Source: Bacteroidota bacterium | GTDB lineage: Bacteria; Bacteroidota; Bacteroidia; Bacteroidales; Rikenellaceae | Reading direction: 5' to 3' | DNA length: 19,277 nt | Assembly: GCA_023443765.1 (NCBI GenBank) | Contig: JAEZTA010000192.1 | Coordinates: forward strand, 1 to 19,277 | In this document: in pieces, positions 1 through 8,600 of the stretch | Position numbering within the stretch: the first letter of the stretch is position 1 | How the letters are laid out: each line of letters begins with the position of its first letter | Notes under the pieces: generated by a model | What the model saw: only the letters and a program-made list of their open reading frames with translations | The model's database searches: none | What the model was told of the DNA's origin: nothing | Program-made: the position numbers and the translations under genes

Positions 1-249
1 GCGTTTGCACTTGATGCCGAAGTGGTTGTTGGACTTCATCGACAGCAGGCTGTTGCCGCAGTCGGATTCGAGGATTCCCTGCGCCATAGTGATGCTGGCG
101 GGGATTCCGTAGCGTTCCATATGGGCGATGGCGATGGGCATGTAGCGGCTGACGTACTCTTCGCGCGTCTGGCGCACCTGCGCTCCGAGTTGCGCGAAAC
201 AGCAAAGGAGGATTCCCGAAAGGAGTATTGCTTTTTTGGAAAAAGTCAT
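1..249 (-). CDS. Secreted glucosaminidase (peptidoglycan hydrolase), N-terminal part, cut by window edge
   Basis: Only the first 83 codons are inside the window; the gene continues beyond position 1. The protein opens with MTFSKKAILLSGILLCCF, a basic start and hydrophobic core typical of a signal peptide, ending near AQLGAQ. The exported part has an ERYGIPASITMAQGILESD stretch followed by GNSLLSMKSNNHFGIKCK, the pattern of Bacteroidota glucosaminidase-domain proteins (FlgJ/Bax-like), with the Glu of ILESD in the position of the usual catalytic Glu. Such enzymes cut the peptidoglycan glycan chain in the periplasm and often carry C-terminal LysM repeats, which would lie outside this window. The start at 249 is supported by a promoter whose -7 box ends 23 nt upstream. 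The family is fairly sure from this N-terminal signature; the exact bond cut is not known. Confidence 0.85.
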   Translation of the reverse strand, partial: MTFSKKAILLSGILLCCFAQLGAQVRQTREEYVSRYMPIAIAHMERYGIPASITMAQGILESDCGNSLLSMKSNNHFGIKCKR

Positions 250-272
250 TATCTTTGTTTAATCGTTACCGA

Positions 273-304
273 CAAAGGTATAACTTTCCGGCGAAAATTA
301 CAAT
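273..304 (-). promoter_or_regulatory. Bacteroidota-type promoter of the glucosaminidase gene
   Basis: Read on the minus strand, a -7 box TACCTTTG (280 to 273) matches TAnnTTTG exactly. A -33 box ATTG (304 to 301) lies 20 nt upstream, the usual spacing. Transcription would start near 266, leaving a short A-rich leader before the ATG at 249. The region is shared with the divergent gene at 319, for which only an imperfect plus-strand -7 box (TAACTTTC, 281-288) with poorly spaced upstream TTTG (254-257) is visible. Confidence 0.6.
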
Positions 305-318
305 AATACTATAAAGCT

Positions 319-924
319 ATGTTTACCGAAAACGCCAACCGTATTTTCAACCAGTCTATCGAGGAGTATCACCGCTGGGACGATGTGGACCATCCGATCA
401 ACAACCCGTATGCAGCGGGTTCGATTGACCATCTGCTCTACCACAAGAACTGGATAGACACGGTACAGTGGCATTTGGAAGATATTATCCGCGACCCGGC
501 CATCGACCCCGCGGAGGCGCTGAAGATCAAACGTCGCATCGACAAATCGAACCAGGACCGTACGGACATGGTGGAATATGTGGATTCCTACCTGCTGGAC
601 AAATACAAGGACGTGAAGCCCGTGGAGGGCGCACGGCTCAATACCGAAACCCCGGCGTGGGCCATCGACCGCCTGTCGATCCTCGCGCTGAAAATCTACC
701 ACATGGCCCGCGAGGCGGAGCGTACGGACGTGGACGACGCGCACCGTGCAGCCTGCCGGAAGAAGCTCGATGTACTGCTCGCGCAGCAGGTCGACCTTTC
801 GGGGGCCATCGAAGAGCTGATCGAAGATATCGAGGCCGGCCGCAAGTACATGAAGACTTATAAACAAATGAAAATGTACAACGACCCGGCGCTGAATCCG
901 GTGCTCTATGGCCAGAAAAAATAG
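319..924 (+). CDS. DUF4254 domain protein
   Basis: A 201-residue protein without signal peptide or membrane segment, so probably cytoplasmic. It matches the DUF4254 family: EEYHRWDD near residues 15-22, NNPYAAGSIDHLLYHKNWID near 28-47, then a WHLEDIIRDP and KRRIDKSNQDRTD core. The sequence is rich in charged helices. No catalytic function is established for this family. It is common in Bacteroidota beside family 9 glycosyltransferases, and here its last 17 bases overlap the start of such a gene, so the two are probably translated together and may act in the same glycan or LPS step. That functional link is inferred from position only. The length fits the family. Confidence 0.9.
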   Translation: MFTENANRIFNQSIEEYHRWDDVDHPINNPYAAGSIDHLLYHKNWIDTVQWHLEDIIRDPAIDPAEALKIKRRIDKSNQDRTDMVEYVDSYLLDKYKDVKPVEGARLNTETPAWAIDRLSILALKIYHMAREAERTDVDDAHRAACRKKLDVLLAQQVDLSGAIEELIEDIEAGRKYMKTYKQMKMYNDPALNPVLYGQKK

Positions 925-2035
925 CGGCAAAACGGCGGATGGTATGATGGGTAACGACCGGGCAGGCGGCGCAGCGAGCGGCGTGATGGCCGGAGTCGGT
1001 GTGCTTCCGCGTCATTTGCTGGTAATACGGACTTCGGCGATGGGCGATGTGGCGATGCTGCCGCACGCGCTCCGGGCGCTGAAGGCCGCTTATCCCGACC
1101 TGCGGGTTACGGTGGCGACGCGGACGATGTTCAAACCCTTCTTTGCGGGGTTGGATGTCGGTTTTCTCGATGTCGACACCCAGGGCGCCCATCGTTCCCT
1201 CGTGGGGATGTGGCGGCTGGCCAGGGAGGCCCGCCGGCTGGGCGTGGATGCCGTGGCCGATGTGCACGACGTGCTGCGTTCGAAGACGTTCCGTTTCCTG
1301 ATGCGGCTGCACGGCATTCCCGAGGCCTGCATATACAAGGGGCGCGCCGAAAAGCGGGAGTTCATCCGCTGCGGAGGCCGGGGCATGGAACCGCTGCGCC
1401 ATACGGTGCTGCGCTACTGCGACGTTTTCCGCAAACTGGGTTTCGTGCTGGACGACCCGGCGCCTGCCGTGCACCGGGACCGCCCCAATCCTTTCGGGGA
1501 GAAAAACGGCGTGTGGGTCGGGTTCGCGCCTTTTTCCGCACACCAGGGCAAGACTTATCCCGACGGGCAGAGCCGCGAACTGGTGCGGCTACTTTCGGAG
1601 CGTTACGACCGGGTCTTCATCCATGGGGGCGGAGGCAGTGAACAGGCCTTTGCCGAAGAGATGGAGCGAATGTACCCCAACGTCACGGCTTTGTTCGGCA
1701 AGGTTCGCTTTGCCGGGGAGATGGACCTCATCGCCAACCTGGACTGCGTGGTGGCGATGGATTCGCTGGTGATGCACCTGGCGTCGCTCGTCGCGACGCC
1801 CGTGGTATCGGTGTGGGGCGCGACGCATCCCGGACTGGGATTTCTGGGTTACGGGGTTGCGCCGGAGGGGGTTCTGCAGGCCGACATGGCGTGCCGTCCC
1901 TGTTCGGTTTTCGGCAACAAGCCCTGCCGCTACGGCGACTACCGCTGCCTGAAGGCCGTGACGCCGGAAATGATCGCCGAACGGGTGGAAAAAATTGTGG
2001 CAACTGACCGGAACATTCCGGGAACAGATAAATAA
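908..2035 (+). CDS. Family 9 glycosyltransferase (ADP-heptose:LPS heptosyltransferase-like)
   Basis: A GT-B fold transferase of the GT9 family, which passes heptose or a related sugar from an ADP-sugar to LPS core or another surface glycan on the cytoplasmic side of the inner membrane. The N-terminal nucleotide-fold strand is HLLVIRTSAMGDVAMLPHAL, followed by a long Rossmann-like half. The C-terminal half shows FIHGGGGSEQAFAEEM, then DLIANLDCVVAMDSLVMHLA and TPVVSVWGATHPGLGF, the donor-binding signature of the family. A Cys-rich tail (CRPCSVFGNKPCRYGDYRC) is usual in Bacteroidota members. The first ATG at 908 overlaps the DUF4254 gene and gives about 35 residues of unconserved, Gly/Ala-rich extension before the first family strand. 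The ATG at 986 (residue 27) would fit the usual start better. The acceptor cannot be told from sequence. Confidence 0.9.
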   Translation: MARKNSGKTADGMMGNDRAGGAASGVMAGVGVLPRHLLVIRTSAMGDVAMLPHALRALKAAYPDLRVTVATRTMFKPFFAGLDVGFLDVDTQGAHRSLVGMWRLAREARRLGVDAVADVHDVLRSKTFRFLMRLHGIPEACIYKGRAEKREFIRCGGRGMEPLRHTVLRYCDVFRKLGFVLDDPAPAVHRDRPNPFGEKNGVWVGFAPFSAHQGKTYPDGQSRELVRLLSERYDRVFIHGGGGSEQAFAEEMERMYPNVTALFGKVRFAGEMDLIANLDCVVAMDSLVMHLASLVATPVVSVWGATHPGLGFLGYGVAPEGVLQADMACRPCSVFGNKPCRYGDYRCLKAVTPEMIAERVEKIVATDRNIPGTDK

Positions 2036-2052
2036 ACTGAAAATGTAACCAA

Positions 2053-2073
2053 CTCCGGGACAATCTCCCGGAG
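2053..2073. repeat. Short inverted repeat 18 nt after the glycosyltransferase gene
   Basis: CTCCGGGA and TCCCGGAG form a perfect 8-bp stem around a 5-base loop (CAATC). No T-run follows, so alone it is not a convincing intrinsic terminator. It may stabilise the 3' end of the DUF4254-glycosyltransferase transcript or help termination with the hairpin at 2166. Confidence 0.5.
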
Positions 2074-2165
2074 CAATATCGGACGGGAAATGAGGTTGTA
2101 AATCAGCCTTTTACTCTCGTCGGGAATTCTGTTTCCCTTATTTTGACTGCCCGGATTCGAGGCAT

Positions 2166-2196
2166 TGCATTTCATTTCTGTGAAATCGCATTTTTT
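2166..2196 (+). terminator. Probable Rho-independent terminator after the glycosyltransferase gene
   Basis: A stem of TGC-ATTTCA (2166-2174, counted with the flanking bases) pairs with TGAAAT and, past one bulged C, GCA (to 2190), with a 6-base loop, and is followed directly by six T (2191-2196). It separates the DUF4254/GT9 pair from the Sus-like locus starting at 2252. The stem is AT-rich, so it may be leaky. Between it and the next ATG (2197-2251) I see no clear TAnnTTTG promoter. Confidence 0.55.
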
Positions 2197-2251
2197 GGTT
2201 ACGTAGAGGGTTCGTCCCATTCGTACTTATTATAACCGACCTAATGAACTT

Positions 2252-3916
2252 ATGAAGAAACTTTATCTCTATCTCCTGATTCTTGTCGCATTTGCGGCGG
2301 CCGGCGGCTGTTCGTCCGATAAGGAAGACACCGGAACTCCCGATGTGCAATTTTATGCAACTCCTGCTTCGCTGAATTTCGAAGCGGGAAAGGCGACGTT
2401 ACAGCTGAATATCTCGACAACAGCATCCTGGAAAATAACGTGTGACGACACCTGGCTGAGCGCCTCCCGGTCGGAAGGCACGGGTTCGGCGAAGGTCGAA
2501 ATTACCGTGCAGGCCAATCCGCTGACGCAGCCGCGCACGTCATCGCTGACGATTGCATACGGCGTGGCGAAACCGGCCGTGATTCCCGTTTCGCAGAAAG
2601 TGACCGGGGAAGAGCAGGTCGACCTGTTCGCTTCGACGGCGGAGATGAAAACCTTCCTCAAAGCGCGCGTCGATGCCTGCAATTATGCCGAGTCGGTGAC
2701 GACGACGGCCGGGGGCGTGCTGAAATTCGGTTTCAAGGGCGCTGCGACGCGCGGCGTACGGAAAGAGTCGATTCCCGTCTTTACGGCAACTAATAACGGT
2801 TACTGGGCGGCGGACGGCGCTGCGACATCGGTAAAGGCCGATGCCGAGGCCCTGCGGGGCGGGGCGTCGCCTGCGGTGACGGTGACTTCGGGCGGCACGA
2901 TCGCCCTGGACGGAACGGATACGGGCATCGCCGTTCCCACGGGAGGGACCGTTGCGCTGCACTGCGTCGTCAACACGGGAAAATATATCTGCTTCGTCTT
3001 CGCCGACGGGGAGGTGATCCGGATCGGGAGCGAACTCGACGGAACCTTCAACCCGCCGCTGCCCGTGGGCGGCAAATCCCTCAAGATACTTTTTATCGGC
3101 AACAGTTTTACGGTCGATGCCACGGAGCACCTGCCGGGCATGTTGAAAAGCGCCGGGATTACCCATGTCCGGATGGTGCGGGCCTACCACGGGGGTTACA
3201 AACTGCCCGAGTTTTTCGAGAACTACACCGCGCCGGACATCTGCACCTATTATTATTGCGAGCCGGGCGCGACCAAGTGGACGAACGACGGGACGCTGAA
3301 CCGTTCGCTCAAGAGCATCGTCGAGTCGGACACGTGGGACATCGTGACGCTGCAGGAGCACACCGGGTCGTACTATGCGTGGGAATGGGACGCAACTGAG
3401 CAGGGCGCGATTTCCGGGCTTTGCGACTACATTCAGCAGGCGCAGCCCCTCGACCGGCCCACGATCGGCTACATCATGGCCCAGGCGTACGGAGCCTCCC
3501 ATGCTTATTATCCGAAGTATTTCCCCAATCAGCAGGCGATGTTCGAGACGATTGCGGCCCAGGTGCGGACGATCACCGAAAAAACGTGCATCGACATCGT
3601 GATCCCCTCGGGAACGTCGTTGCAGAACCTGCGGACCTCGTCGCTGAACAAGGACAACGGGATGGACCTCACGCGCGACTCCTACCATATGGATTACGGA
3701 ATCAGCCGCTATGCGGCTGCCGCGACGGTGTTCCGGACGCTCATCACGCCCTGCACGGGCGTCAGCGTCGAGGGTAACGGATACCGCTATTCGACCAGCA
3801 GCACCTCGACGACGGGCTATTCGACGCCCGTCACGGATGCCAATGCCCCGGTGGCGATCCGCGCCGGGTTGGAAGCCTGCCGGGCGCCCTATACGGTTAC
3901 GGACATGCGTAAATAA
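2252..3916 (+). CDS. BACON and DUF4886 (SGNH-like hydrolase) lipoprotein
   Basis: A 554-residue predicted lipoprotein: the signal MKKLYLYLLILVAFAAAGGC puts the acylated Cys at residue 20, so it is anchored in the outer membrane, probably on the surface. Residues about 33-118 form a BACON domain, a beta-sandwich often found N-terminal in Bacteroidota carbohydrate proteins (SWKITCDDTWLSASRSEG is typical). Residues about 125-265 are a linker or small domain I do not recognise. From about 272 onward is a DUF4886 domain of the SGNH hydrolase type: ILFIGNSFT (Gly283-Asn284-Ser285) carries the likely nucleophile Ser285, and DSYHMD (Asp476, His479) the other two catalytic residues. Such enzymes are expected to act as esterases; the substrate is unknown. 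Its stop is 8 nt before the ECF sigma gene, so it is likely the first gene of the Sus-like operon. Confidence 0.88.
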   Translation: MKKLYLYLLILVAFAAAGGCSSDKEDTGTPDVQFYATPASLNFEAGKATLQLNISTTASWKITCDDTWLSASRSEGTGSAKVEITVQANPLTQPRTSSLTIAYGVAKPAVIPVSQKVTGEEQVDLFASTAEMKTFLKARVDACNYAESVTTTAGGVLKFGFKGAATRGVRKESIPVFTATNNGYWAADGAATSVKADAEALRGGASPAVTVTSGGTIALDGTDTGIAVPTGGTVALHCVVNTGKYICFVFADGEVIRIGSELDGTFNPPLPVGGKSLKILFIGNSFTVDATEHLPGMLKSAGITHVRMVRAYHGGYKLPEFFENYTAPDICTYYYCEPGATKWTNDGTLNRSLKSIVESDTWDIVTLQEHTGSYYAWEWDATEQGAISGLCDYIQQAQPLDRPTIGYIMAQAYGASHAYYPKYFPNQQAMFETIAAQVRTITEKTCIDIVIPSGTSLQNLRTSSLNKDNGMDLTRDSYHMDYGISRYAAAATVFRTLITPCTGVSVEGNGYRYSTSSTSTTGYSTPVTDANAPVAIRAGLEACRAPYTVTDMRK

Positions 3917-3924
3917 GGACGATT

Positions 3925-4497
3925 ATGCAGAATTGTTTACGGGATTCGGAACTTGTCGTGATGATGCAGGACGGCGACAAAGCAGCGTTCGGAGTACTTT
4001 TCGACCGCTACTACGACCTGCTGCATACATTCGCCAAACATATTATCAAGGACTCGGCCGTGGCGGAGGACATTATCCAGAATGTCTTCGTCAAGATGTG
4101 GATGCGTAAGGAGCAGGTCAATTCGAAACTCTCGGTGCGCAACTACCTGTTGGTCGCCACGCGCAACGAGTTGTTCGACTACATGCGGTTGCGGTACAAC
4201 CTGCTGCGCAGCGACATCAACGATGCGATGCTCAATGTCGCCGACACCGATACGGATGTCTATGACTATGTCGATGTCCGCGAACGGGTCGGGTTCATCG
4301 ACTCGGTGATGCGCTCGATGCCGGACAAGCGCCGCGAAATATTCGCCATGCGCTACGACCGCAATATGACCAACGCCGAGATCGCCCGGGCGCTGAATCT
4401 GTCGATCCGCACGGTCGAAAAACATGTCGACCTGGCGATCAAGCAGATTCGCAAGACGATCTCCGTCGTGATGCTGTTCTTCGTAATGTTCTCCTGA
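3925..4497 (+). CDS. ECF-family RNA polymerase sigma factor (Bacteroidota RpoE-like)
   Basis: A 190-residue ECF sigma factor. Region 2 spans about residues 23-89 (FGVLFDRYYDLLHTFAKHII, then AEDIIQNVFVKMW) and binds core polymerase and the -10 element. Region 4 spans about 124-177, with SMPDKRREIFAMRYDRNMTN leading into the helix-turn-helix AEIARALNLSIRTVEKHVD that would read the -35 element. Regions 1 and 3 are absent, as in all ECF factors. The tail VVMLFFVMFS is unusually hydrophobic but short. The gene sits 8 nt after the DUF4886 gene and 16 nt before fecR, the standard sigma/anti-sigma order of Sus-like loci. It probably activates the susC promoter when FecR releases it. A weak AAGGAC stretch precedes the ATG. 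Confidence 0.95.
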   Translation: MQNCLRDSELVVMMQDGDKAAFGVLFDRYYDLLHTFAKHIIKDSAVAEDIIQNVFVKMWMRKEQVNSKLSVRNYLLVATRNELFDYMRLRYNLLRSDINDAMLNVADTDTDVYDYVDVRERVGFIDSVMRSMPDKRREIFAMRYDRNMTNAEIARALNLSIRTVEKHVDLAIKQIRKTISVVMLFFVMFS

Positions 4498-4513
4498 AAA
4501 AAGACGAATCTTT

Positions 4514-5536
4514 ATGGATACCAAGAAAAATATGTCGCGTGAGTTGCTGCTCGATTACATGCAGGACAAATGCACCGAAGAACAGGCGCAGCAGGTACGC
4601 ATGTGGCTCCGGGAACGGCTGAAAGACCCCGGAATGGACCAGATGTTCAGCGACCTGCTGGACGCCATTGAGATCGAATACGACCCCGAAGGCAAGGAGC
4701 GCGTGCGCCGCAAACTGGACACGATCCTCTCCGCCTGCCCGGCGCCCAATTCCCCCCCCCGCAGAAGTAGTGCCCGGTGGTGGAGGATTCCCTTGCGTAT
4801 AGCCGAATACGCAGCCGTCGTCGTCTCCGTCGCCCTGGCCTTCCATTACAGGCACCAGGCCAGCACCCCGCGCGAGTGGGTGGAGGTTTATGCCGGCATG
4901 GGCGAGCGGCGCGAAATCGTGTTGCCCGACAGTTCCCACGTGTGGCTCAACGCGGGCACGAAACTCATCTATCCCAAAGAATTTAACCGGACGATCCGGC
5001 AGGTTTACCTGTCGGGCGAAATGTTCGCCGATGTCCGGCGCGACGAGGACCGTCCGTTCATCGTTTCGGCCGACCGGCTAGAGGTGAAGGTGCTCGGCAC
5101 GCAGTTCAATTTCAAATCGTATCAGGAGGACGTGAAGTCCGAAGTGAGCCTCGTACGCGGAAAGGTGTCGGTCAGCCTCAAAGCGTCGAAAATGAACGGG
5201 AGGCTCACCCTCGCGCCCGGAGATATTCTCCGCTTCAACAAGACCAACAATCACATCGATTTCCTCAATTTCGATCCCGATTCCTACGCGAACTGGATCG
5301 ACAACGACAACTTCTTCTTCGTGGAGCAGACTCTGGGCGACATCGTCGCCGACCTGCGCCGCCACTTCGCCGTCGACATCGTTGTTACGGACAAGTCGCT
5401 GTGCGGGGAGACCTACTACGCGTCGTTCATCAACAACGAGTCGCTCGACGAAATCCTTGCGGCGCTCAACAAGGACCTCCTCTTCTCGGTCCGCAAGGAG
5501 GCCGAGATCTATTACATATCGCCACCCCTAAAATAA
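4514..5536 (+). CDS. FecR-type anti-sigma factor with DUF4974 C-terminus
   Basis: A single-pass inner-membrane regulator of 340 residues. Residues 1 to about 85 are the cytoplasmic part that would hold the ECF sigma factor; about 93-111 (LRIAEYAAVVVSVALAFHY) is the membrane segment. About 125-222 is the periplasmic FecR domain (GERREIVLPDSSHVWLNAGT, then LSGEMFADVRRDEDRPF and VLGTQFNF). About 265-335 is DUF4974 (VEQTLGDIVADLRRHFAVDI), a fold related to the STN domain, which in this family contacts the SusC N-terminus. In known systems substrate binding by the SusC-type transporter is relayed through this protein to free the sigma factor. The length is normal. Odd point: a run of nine C (4752-4760) just ahead of the membrane segment codes for Ser80-Pro-Pro-Arg, and a one-base slip there would truncate the protein. 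Confidence 0.94.
   Translation: MDTKKNMSRELLLDYMQDKCTEEQAQQVRMWLRERLKDPGMDQMFSDLLDAIEIEYDPEGKERVRRKLDTILSACPAPNSPPRRSSARWWRIPLRIAEYAAVVVSVALAFHYRHQASTPREWVEVYAGMGERREIVLPDSSHVWLNAGTKLIYPKEFNRTIRQVYLSGEMFADVRRDEDRPFIVSADRLEVKVLGTQFNFKSYQEDVKSEVSLVRGKVSVSLKASKMNGRLTLAPGDILRFNKTNNHIDFLNFDPDSYANWIDNDNFFFVEQTLGDIVADLRRHFAVDIVVTDKSLCGETYYASFINNESLDEILAALNKDLLFSVRKEAEIYYISPPLK
4752..4760 (+). repeat. C9 homopolymer inside fecR, possible slippage site
   Basis: Nine consecutive C fall in codons 80-83 of the anti-sigma gene, in a Pro/Arg/Ser linker between the sigma-binding part and the membrane segment. With eight C the new frame stops at TAG after about 95 residues; with ten C it stops after about 85. 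Either product keeps the cytoplasmic domain but loses the membrane and periplasmic parts. The count agrees with the intact reading frame in this assembly. Confidence 0.7.
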
Positions 5537-5567
5537 ACCATATCATGTAAGCACGCAACAAACAAAT

Positions 5568-5595
5568 GGAAACTTCAATGACCTATTTTTCTAAA
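5568..5595 (+). promoter_or_regulatory. Candidate ECF-type promoter ahead of susC
   Basis: The 76-nt gap between fecR and susC has no TAnnTTTG box with a -33 partner. It does hold GGAAACTT (5568-5575), like the AAC-containing -35 boxes of many ECF sigma factors, and TCTAAA (5590-5595) 14 nt later, like their -10 boxes. The 9-base word AAACTTCAA occurs twice (5570-5578 and 5593-5601), 23 nt apart from start to start, and could instead be a regulator site. Spacing is slightly short for the classic ECF pattern, and the consensus for this sigma factor is unknown. Confidence 0.3.
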
Positions 5596-5612
5596 CTTCA
5601 AATCTTAATGTA

Positions 5613-8600
5613 ATGAATAAACTTTTACCTTCCGTGAAAAGTTTAATCACGCTTGTCGCAGTCCTGTGCTTTATGTTCCAGGCTTCTGCGGCGCAGGCCC
5701 AGAAGGTGAGCCTGTCGGTCCGTAACGCGACCATCAAAGCGGCGATTGAACGCCTGCAAAAGGATTACGGCTATTCGTTCGTCATCAAGACGAAGGATGC
5801 CGACGTAAACAAGACGATCACCCTGGATGTCAAGGACGAGGAGATCGGCGTCGTTGTCGGGAAGATGTTTGCCGGACAGAACGTCGTGAGCAGCGTCGAG
5901 GGCAAGATGATCGCCATCATGTCCGCTCCCGCAAAAGAGGACCCCGCAGTCCGTACCTCGGCCAATGCTTTTGTGAAGGGCGTGGTCAAGGACACCTCGG
6001 GCAGCCCGATCACCGGAGCTACGGTGATCGTCGACGGCACGACGATCGGTGCCACCACCGACCTCGACGGTTCGTTCTCGGTCAAGGTGGGGGCGCGCAA
6101 GGACATTCGCCTGATCGTCTCTTACCTCGGCCTGAAGACCAAAGAGGTTGCGGTGGGCGACCCGGCGAAGTTCTATGAAATCCGGCTCGAAAACGACAAC
6201 ATGGCCCTCGACGAGGTGGTCGTGGTCGGTTACGGTACGCAGCGTCGCAGTCTGGTGACCAACGCCATCAGCCAGTTCAAGCCTACGGAGGAGAACATGC
6301 GCAGCGTGATGTCGCCGTCGGAGCTGCTCCAGGGCCGCATCGCCGGTGTGTCGATCTCCACCAGCTCGGGTAACCTCGGTTCGGCCGAGAAGATGAGCAT
6401 CCGCGGTTCGTCGTCGCTCAGCGCCAGTAACGAGCCGCTCTACGTGATCGACGGTATTCCGCTGTCGAACAACTCCGCATCGCTCTATTCGTTCGGTGAG
6501 AATATGAGCTCGCTGGCGACGCTCAACCTTACGGATATTGAGTCGATCGAGGTGCTGAAGGATGCCGCATCGGCCGCCATCTACGGTTCGCGCGCCACCA
6601 ACGGCGTCGTGCTGATCACCACCAAGCAGGGTCGTGAGGGTAAATCGGAAATCAAGGTCAACTACGGTTTCAGCATCACGCAGTTCGCCAACAGGAACCG
6701 CCGCGAATACGTCGATTCGAAGCAGTTCGTCGAGGTCTTCAACGAGGGTGTCGATAACTACAACCGCCAGAACGGATTTACGGTCAACAACTCGGGCTAT
6801 GTCAAGCACATCCAGAACCCCTACGGGAACATGCCTGACACCGACTGGCTCGACCTGATTACCCGCCTCGGACAGTCGCACTACCTCGACCTGTCGTTCT
6901 CGGGCGGCAATGCCAAGACCAAGTACTACCTTTCGGGCAGCTACAACTACCAGGAGGGTGTCATCAAGACCAACGACATCTCGAAGGTCAACCTCAAGTC
7001 GAACATCAGCCACGAGATGTTCAAATGGCTGAAGGTGGGTGCTAACATCAGCGGCAACTACCTGCACAACAACCGTATCCCGGGCGCCGACCTGGGTTCG
7101 ACGATCATCGGCCGTGCCGTGCAGCAGCGTCCCTTCGACCGTCCCTACAAGCCCAACGGCGACTATTACACGGGCGGAACCGACGAACTGCTGCTGCACA
7201 ATGCCGTGCAGATTCTCGCCGAGGAGACCTCCTATACGGACAACTACCGTTTCATCGGGGCGTTCTGGGCCGAGGCGGAGATTATCAAGGGCCTGAAGGT
7301 CAAGGCGTCGTACAACAACGACTCGGCCTATACCTACGACTATGTCTACTACAACCAGAACCACCCTTACGCGGCTGACAACGGCCGTATTCTGGACCGT
7401 AACCGGTTCGTGATGACCAACACGATCGACCTCTACGCCAACTACGACCGTAAGATCGGCGAGGATTTCGAGTTGGGGGCCATGGTGGGCCACTCGTTCC
7501 TCAAGACGACGAGCCGCACGTCGTATATCGACGCGCAGAACTATCCTTCGCCCGCGTTCGACGTGGCGAGCGTTGCTGCAAATATCGTCGGCGCCAGCGC
7601 CGGACTGTCGGAATACGCCATCGAGTCCTATTTTGCCCGTCTGAGCCTCGCCTACAAGGACCGTTACGTGGTCAATGCGACGATCCGTACCGACGGTTCG
7701 TCCCGTTTCGCTCCCGACAGCCGCTGGGGTTGGTTCCCCTCGGTATCGGTCGGCTGGAACGTTTCGAACGAGCCTTTCTGGGCTGCTGAGAAAACCGACC
7801 TGAAAATCCGCGCCAGCTATGGCCGTACGGGTAACCAGGACGGAATCAGCAACTACGGCTGGCAGGCCCTGATTAATGGCGGCGTCAATTACGGCGGACA
7901 GAGCGGTATCGCCGTTTCGTCGAGCGGTAACGACAAACTGACATGGGAAACCGCCGACCAGTACAACGCCGGATTCGACCTGAGCTTCCTGGGCGGCAAG
8001 ATCAACATGATCGCCGACGTTTACCTGAAAAACACGAACAACCTGCTCTATTCGAAGCCTGTGCACGCTACGACGGGCGAGACTTCGATCCTGAGCAACA
8101 TCGGTTCGATGCGCAACAAGGGTATCGAGTTTACGATCAACACCCACTTCAACCTGGGTAAGGTGATGTGGAGTTCGTCGCTCAACATTGCACGCAACGT
8201 CAACAAACTGACTTCGCTGCTCGAAGACGACATGCTGGCGATCGGTTCGAACCGTGCGCTGAAGATCGGTAAGACGGTCGGTTCGTGGTACATCTTCCGC
8301 AAGGACGGCATTTACCAGTACGACGGCGAAGTTCCCCAGGCGCTCTACGACAAAGGCGTGCGCGCGGGTGATGTCAAGTATTGGGACCGGAACGGCGACG
8401 GGGACATCACCGACGACGACCGTATCGTTACGGGTAACCCCAACCCCAAATTCTCGGGCGGCTGGAACAACACCTTCAAGTACAAGGGTTGGGAGTTGAG
8501 CCTCTTCTTCACGTACAGCTACGGCAACGACGTTTTCGCGTCGTGGATGACCCACGCTTCGAAGCCGGGTTATACGCGTGCGCTGCTGAAGCAGTATGCC

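Noticed and set aside
231..249. A possible frameshift in the T/A-rich start of the glucosaminidase gene
   Set aside because: On recount the minus-strand frame reads ATG ACT TTT TCC AAA AAA GCA without a break from 249 to the window edge, so the gene start is intact.
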